Positions 63,716 through 64,000 of a DNA stretch of 64,000 nucleotides are shown here, piece by piece (the stretch's first letter is position 1; every line of letters begins with the position of its first letter). The position numbers and the translations under genes were made by a program. Source of the DNA: Rhodothermales bacterium (GTDB lineage: Bacteria; Bacteroidota; Rhodothermia; Rhodothermales; VXPQ01); contig JAJECT010000029.1 of NCBI GenBank assembly GCA_022821845.1, positions 1-64,000 on the forward strand, given 5' to 3'. The notes under the pieces were generated by a model. That model was not told the DNA's origin. It ran no database searches and was given only the letters and a program-made list of their open reading frames with translations.

Positions 63716-63982
63716 ATGAATTTTGAGCAGAAAGTCCAAAACTTCGAGAACCGCTTTGCGGAGAACGAGCGCGAAAAGGTAGAGAAAAGCAAGAAGAATA
63801 TGAAGGATGAATTGGAGGCATTGAGGGCGGACGCCTCATCCCCGTTCCAAAAATCACTGCTCGATCTGATTGGAAAGTCCTTTGAAACAGCGGCAGCGGC
63901 GTGCCATTTTGGGATAAATGCGAACGTAACGGCGGACAAAGCGCTCAAAACAGCGAAAAAAGCGAAGGACGCGGCGAAGTAA
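63716..63982 (+). CDS. Hypothetical helical protein with strong RBS
   Basis: An 88-residue ORF preceded by AGGAGG eight bases before the ATG, the clearest Shine-Dalgarno in the window. It is helical and highly charged (KVQNFENRFAENEREKVEKSKKNMKDELEALRAD), with an alanine/lysine-rich end. The track start at 63626 is upstream. No family recognised. Confidence 0.6.
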   Translation: MNFEQKVQNFENRFAENEREKVEKSKKNMKDELEALRADASSPFQKSLLDLIGKSFETAAAACHFGINANVTADKALKTAKKAKDAAK

Positions 63983-64000
63983 GGATTCCCCGCTTCCGGG

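Noticed and set aside
63200-63720. Integron cassette array suggested by small ORFs and GTTAGGC at 63363
   Set aside because: No matching RYYYAAC inverse site and no attC-like pairing were found around the ORFs; the repeated hairpins lack the attC core.
1-64000. CRISPR arrays
   Set aside because: No regularly spaced direct repeats were seen on scanning; the repeats present are dispersed inverted-repeat elements and hairpins.

Overview
The window looks like a chromosomal segment of a GC-rich member of the Bacteroidota/Rhodothermota group (Rhodothermales-like). The evidence is a short primary sigma factor without region 1.1, DUF2480 and DUF4290 proteins typical of that group, a TonB-dependent receptor with an N-terminal carboxypeptidase-regulatory-like domain, a secreted sulfatase, a GH3-family protein, and few clear Shine-Dalgarno sites. 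The assignment is inferred from gene content, not from a marker-gene tree.

Layout. 1-6.3 kb: a visibly AT-richer accessory block on the minus strand with a PLD-SNF2 helicase followed by an Eco57I-like DNA methylase that runs off the left edge; together they look like a restriction/anti-phage module. 6.4-14.8 kb: an eight-haem lipoprotein cytochrome, a structured 257-bp inverted-repeat element, a sulfatase, recG, DUF2480 and a cysteine desulfurase. 15.0-17.0 kb: a two-gene ATPase/TOPRIM-like operon, a second candidate defence module. 17.1-25.8 kb: housekeeping genes (GNAT, parvulin PPIase, tRNA-Glu, clpP-tig, DUF4290, ruvC, yebC), a second copy of the structured repeat, an ECF sigma factor and purB. 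25.9-28.7 kb: a TonB-dependent receptor. 28.9-36.8 kb: nuoABCDEFGH of complex I, with rpe overlapping its end, then priA, the SRP RNA, yajC and ribBA. 41.7-48.8 kb: coaE, an outer-membrane barrel, a HIT protein, a pterin cluster (eukaryote-like PTPS, folE, SDR), mltG and pdxH. 48.9-61.6 kb: proline dehydrogenase, a BON-LysM lipoprotein, trxB-trxA, purL, a VOC protein, the primary sigma factor, GH3, folP-cdaA-pcm and a membrane protein with a degenerate GGDEF-like end. 61.6-64 kb: a gene-poor accessory stretch of small unrecognised ORFs with repeated hairpins.

How the genes work together. The nuo genes encode the hydrophilic arm and the NuoA/NuoH membrane subunits of complex I; nuoI-N must lie elsewhere. 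PTPS, folE and the SDR form a plausible tetrahydrobiopterin route. folP feeds folate and cdaA makes c-di-AMP. tig-clpP and the parvulin handle protein folding and turnover, and trxA-trxB reduce disulfides.

The most interesting points are the PLD-helicase/methylase pair, the ATPase/TOPRIM pair, the structured repeat family whose ends recur upstream of several genes, and the eukaryote-like PTPS operon. No CRISPR array, rRNA or insertion-sequence transposase was seen.
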